NCBI GenBank assembly: GCA_002367375.1
Contig: DFBR01000115.1
Location: 1-5,675 of the forward strand
Direction of reading: 5' to 3'
From: Erythrobacter sp. UBA3075
GTDB taxonomy: Bacteria > Pseudomonadota > Alphaproteobacteria > Sphingomonadales > Sphingomonadaceae
Length of the DNA stretch: 5,675 bases
Positions 5,557 through 5,675 of this stretch are shown here, piece after piece. Both the position numbers and the translations under genes were made by a program. Below the pieces are notes generated by a model. It searched no databases. It was not told the origin of the DNA and saw nothing but the letters and a program-made list of their open reading frames with translations. Positions within the stretch are counted from its first letter, which is position 1, and every line of letters begins with the position of its first letter.

Positions 5557-5675
5557 ATGAAAATCCTCGTACCCGTGAAGCGGGTCATAGATTACAATGT
5601 GAAGCCCCGCGTGAAGGCGGATGGATCGGGAGTTGATCTCGCCAACGTCAAGATGAGCATGAACCCGTTTGACGA
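5557..5675 (+). CDS. etfB: Electron transfer flavoprotein beta subunit, N-terminal part (cut by window end)
   Basis: Only the first 39 codons are inside the window. The protein begins [20 protein letters not shown] and continues [13 protein letters not shown], the typical N-terminus of EtfB/FixA. EtfB with EtfA carries electrons from acyl-CoA and related dehydrogenases to ETF:ubiquinone oxidoreductase; the beta subunit binds AMP. The ATG at 5557 follows GAGAGGA (5541-5547) at a spacing of 9 bases. etfA is expected directly downstream, outside the window. No frameshift or odd residue is seen in the part present. Confidence 0.96.
   Translation, partial: MKILVPVKRVIDYNVKPRVKADGSGVDLANVKMSMNPFD

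Noticed and set aside
5557..5675. etfB as a truncated pseudogene
   Set aside because: The frame is open to the last base with a typical EtfB N-terminus; it is simply cut by the window boundary.

Overview
The window looks like ordinary chromosomal DNA of an alphaproteobacterium. The GC-rich codon use and the protein style (EtfB beginning [14 protein letters not shown], a SucC of about 400 residues, an OmpA-type lipoprotein with a glycine-zipper segment) suggest Sphingomonadales, most likely Erythrobacteraceae. This placement comes from recognising the proteins, not from a search. I see no mobile element, CRISPR array, tRNA or rRNA.

Layout from left to right: (1) bases 1-153 hold no convincing gene but contain several perfect inverted repeats. 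(2) A leftward CNNM/CorC-family membrane protein with CBS domains (154-1449). (3) Divergent from it, a rightward OmpA-family lipoprotein of YiaD type (1600-2283). (4) A 151-base convergent gap packed with hairpins and ending in a textbook intrinsic terminator. (5) A leftward inositol-monophosphatase-family gene, probably cysQ (2435-3214). (6) Divergent from it, rightward sucC (3321-4520), the beta subunit of succinyl-CoA synthetase. (7) Convergent with sucC, a leftward exported protein joining a DUF6265-type domain to an LprI/DUF1311-type domain (4541-5422). (8) Divergent from that, the first 39 codons of etfB (5557 to the window end).

Strands alternate at every gene, so each gene in view is probably its own transcription unit: three divergent control regions (1450-1599, 3215-3320, 5423-5556) and two convergent terminator regions (2284-2434, 4508-4540). 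The genes do not form one pathway. sucC (TCA cycle) and etfB (electron transfer from acyl-CoA dehydrogenases) are central metabolism, cysQ recycles the by-product of sulfate activation, and the other three are envelope proteins.

The points most worth a second look are the DUF6265-LprI fusion with its conserved-looking cysteines, the hairpin-rich 3' region after the OmpA-like gene, sucC standing without sucD, and two palindromic sites upstream of etfB. I found no clearly new multi-gene system.
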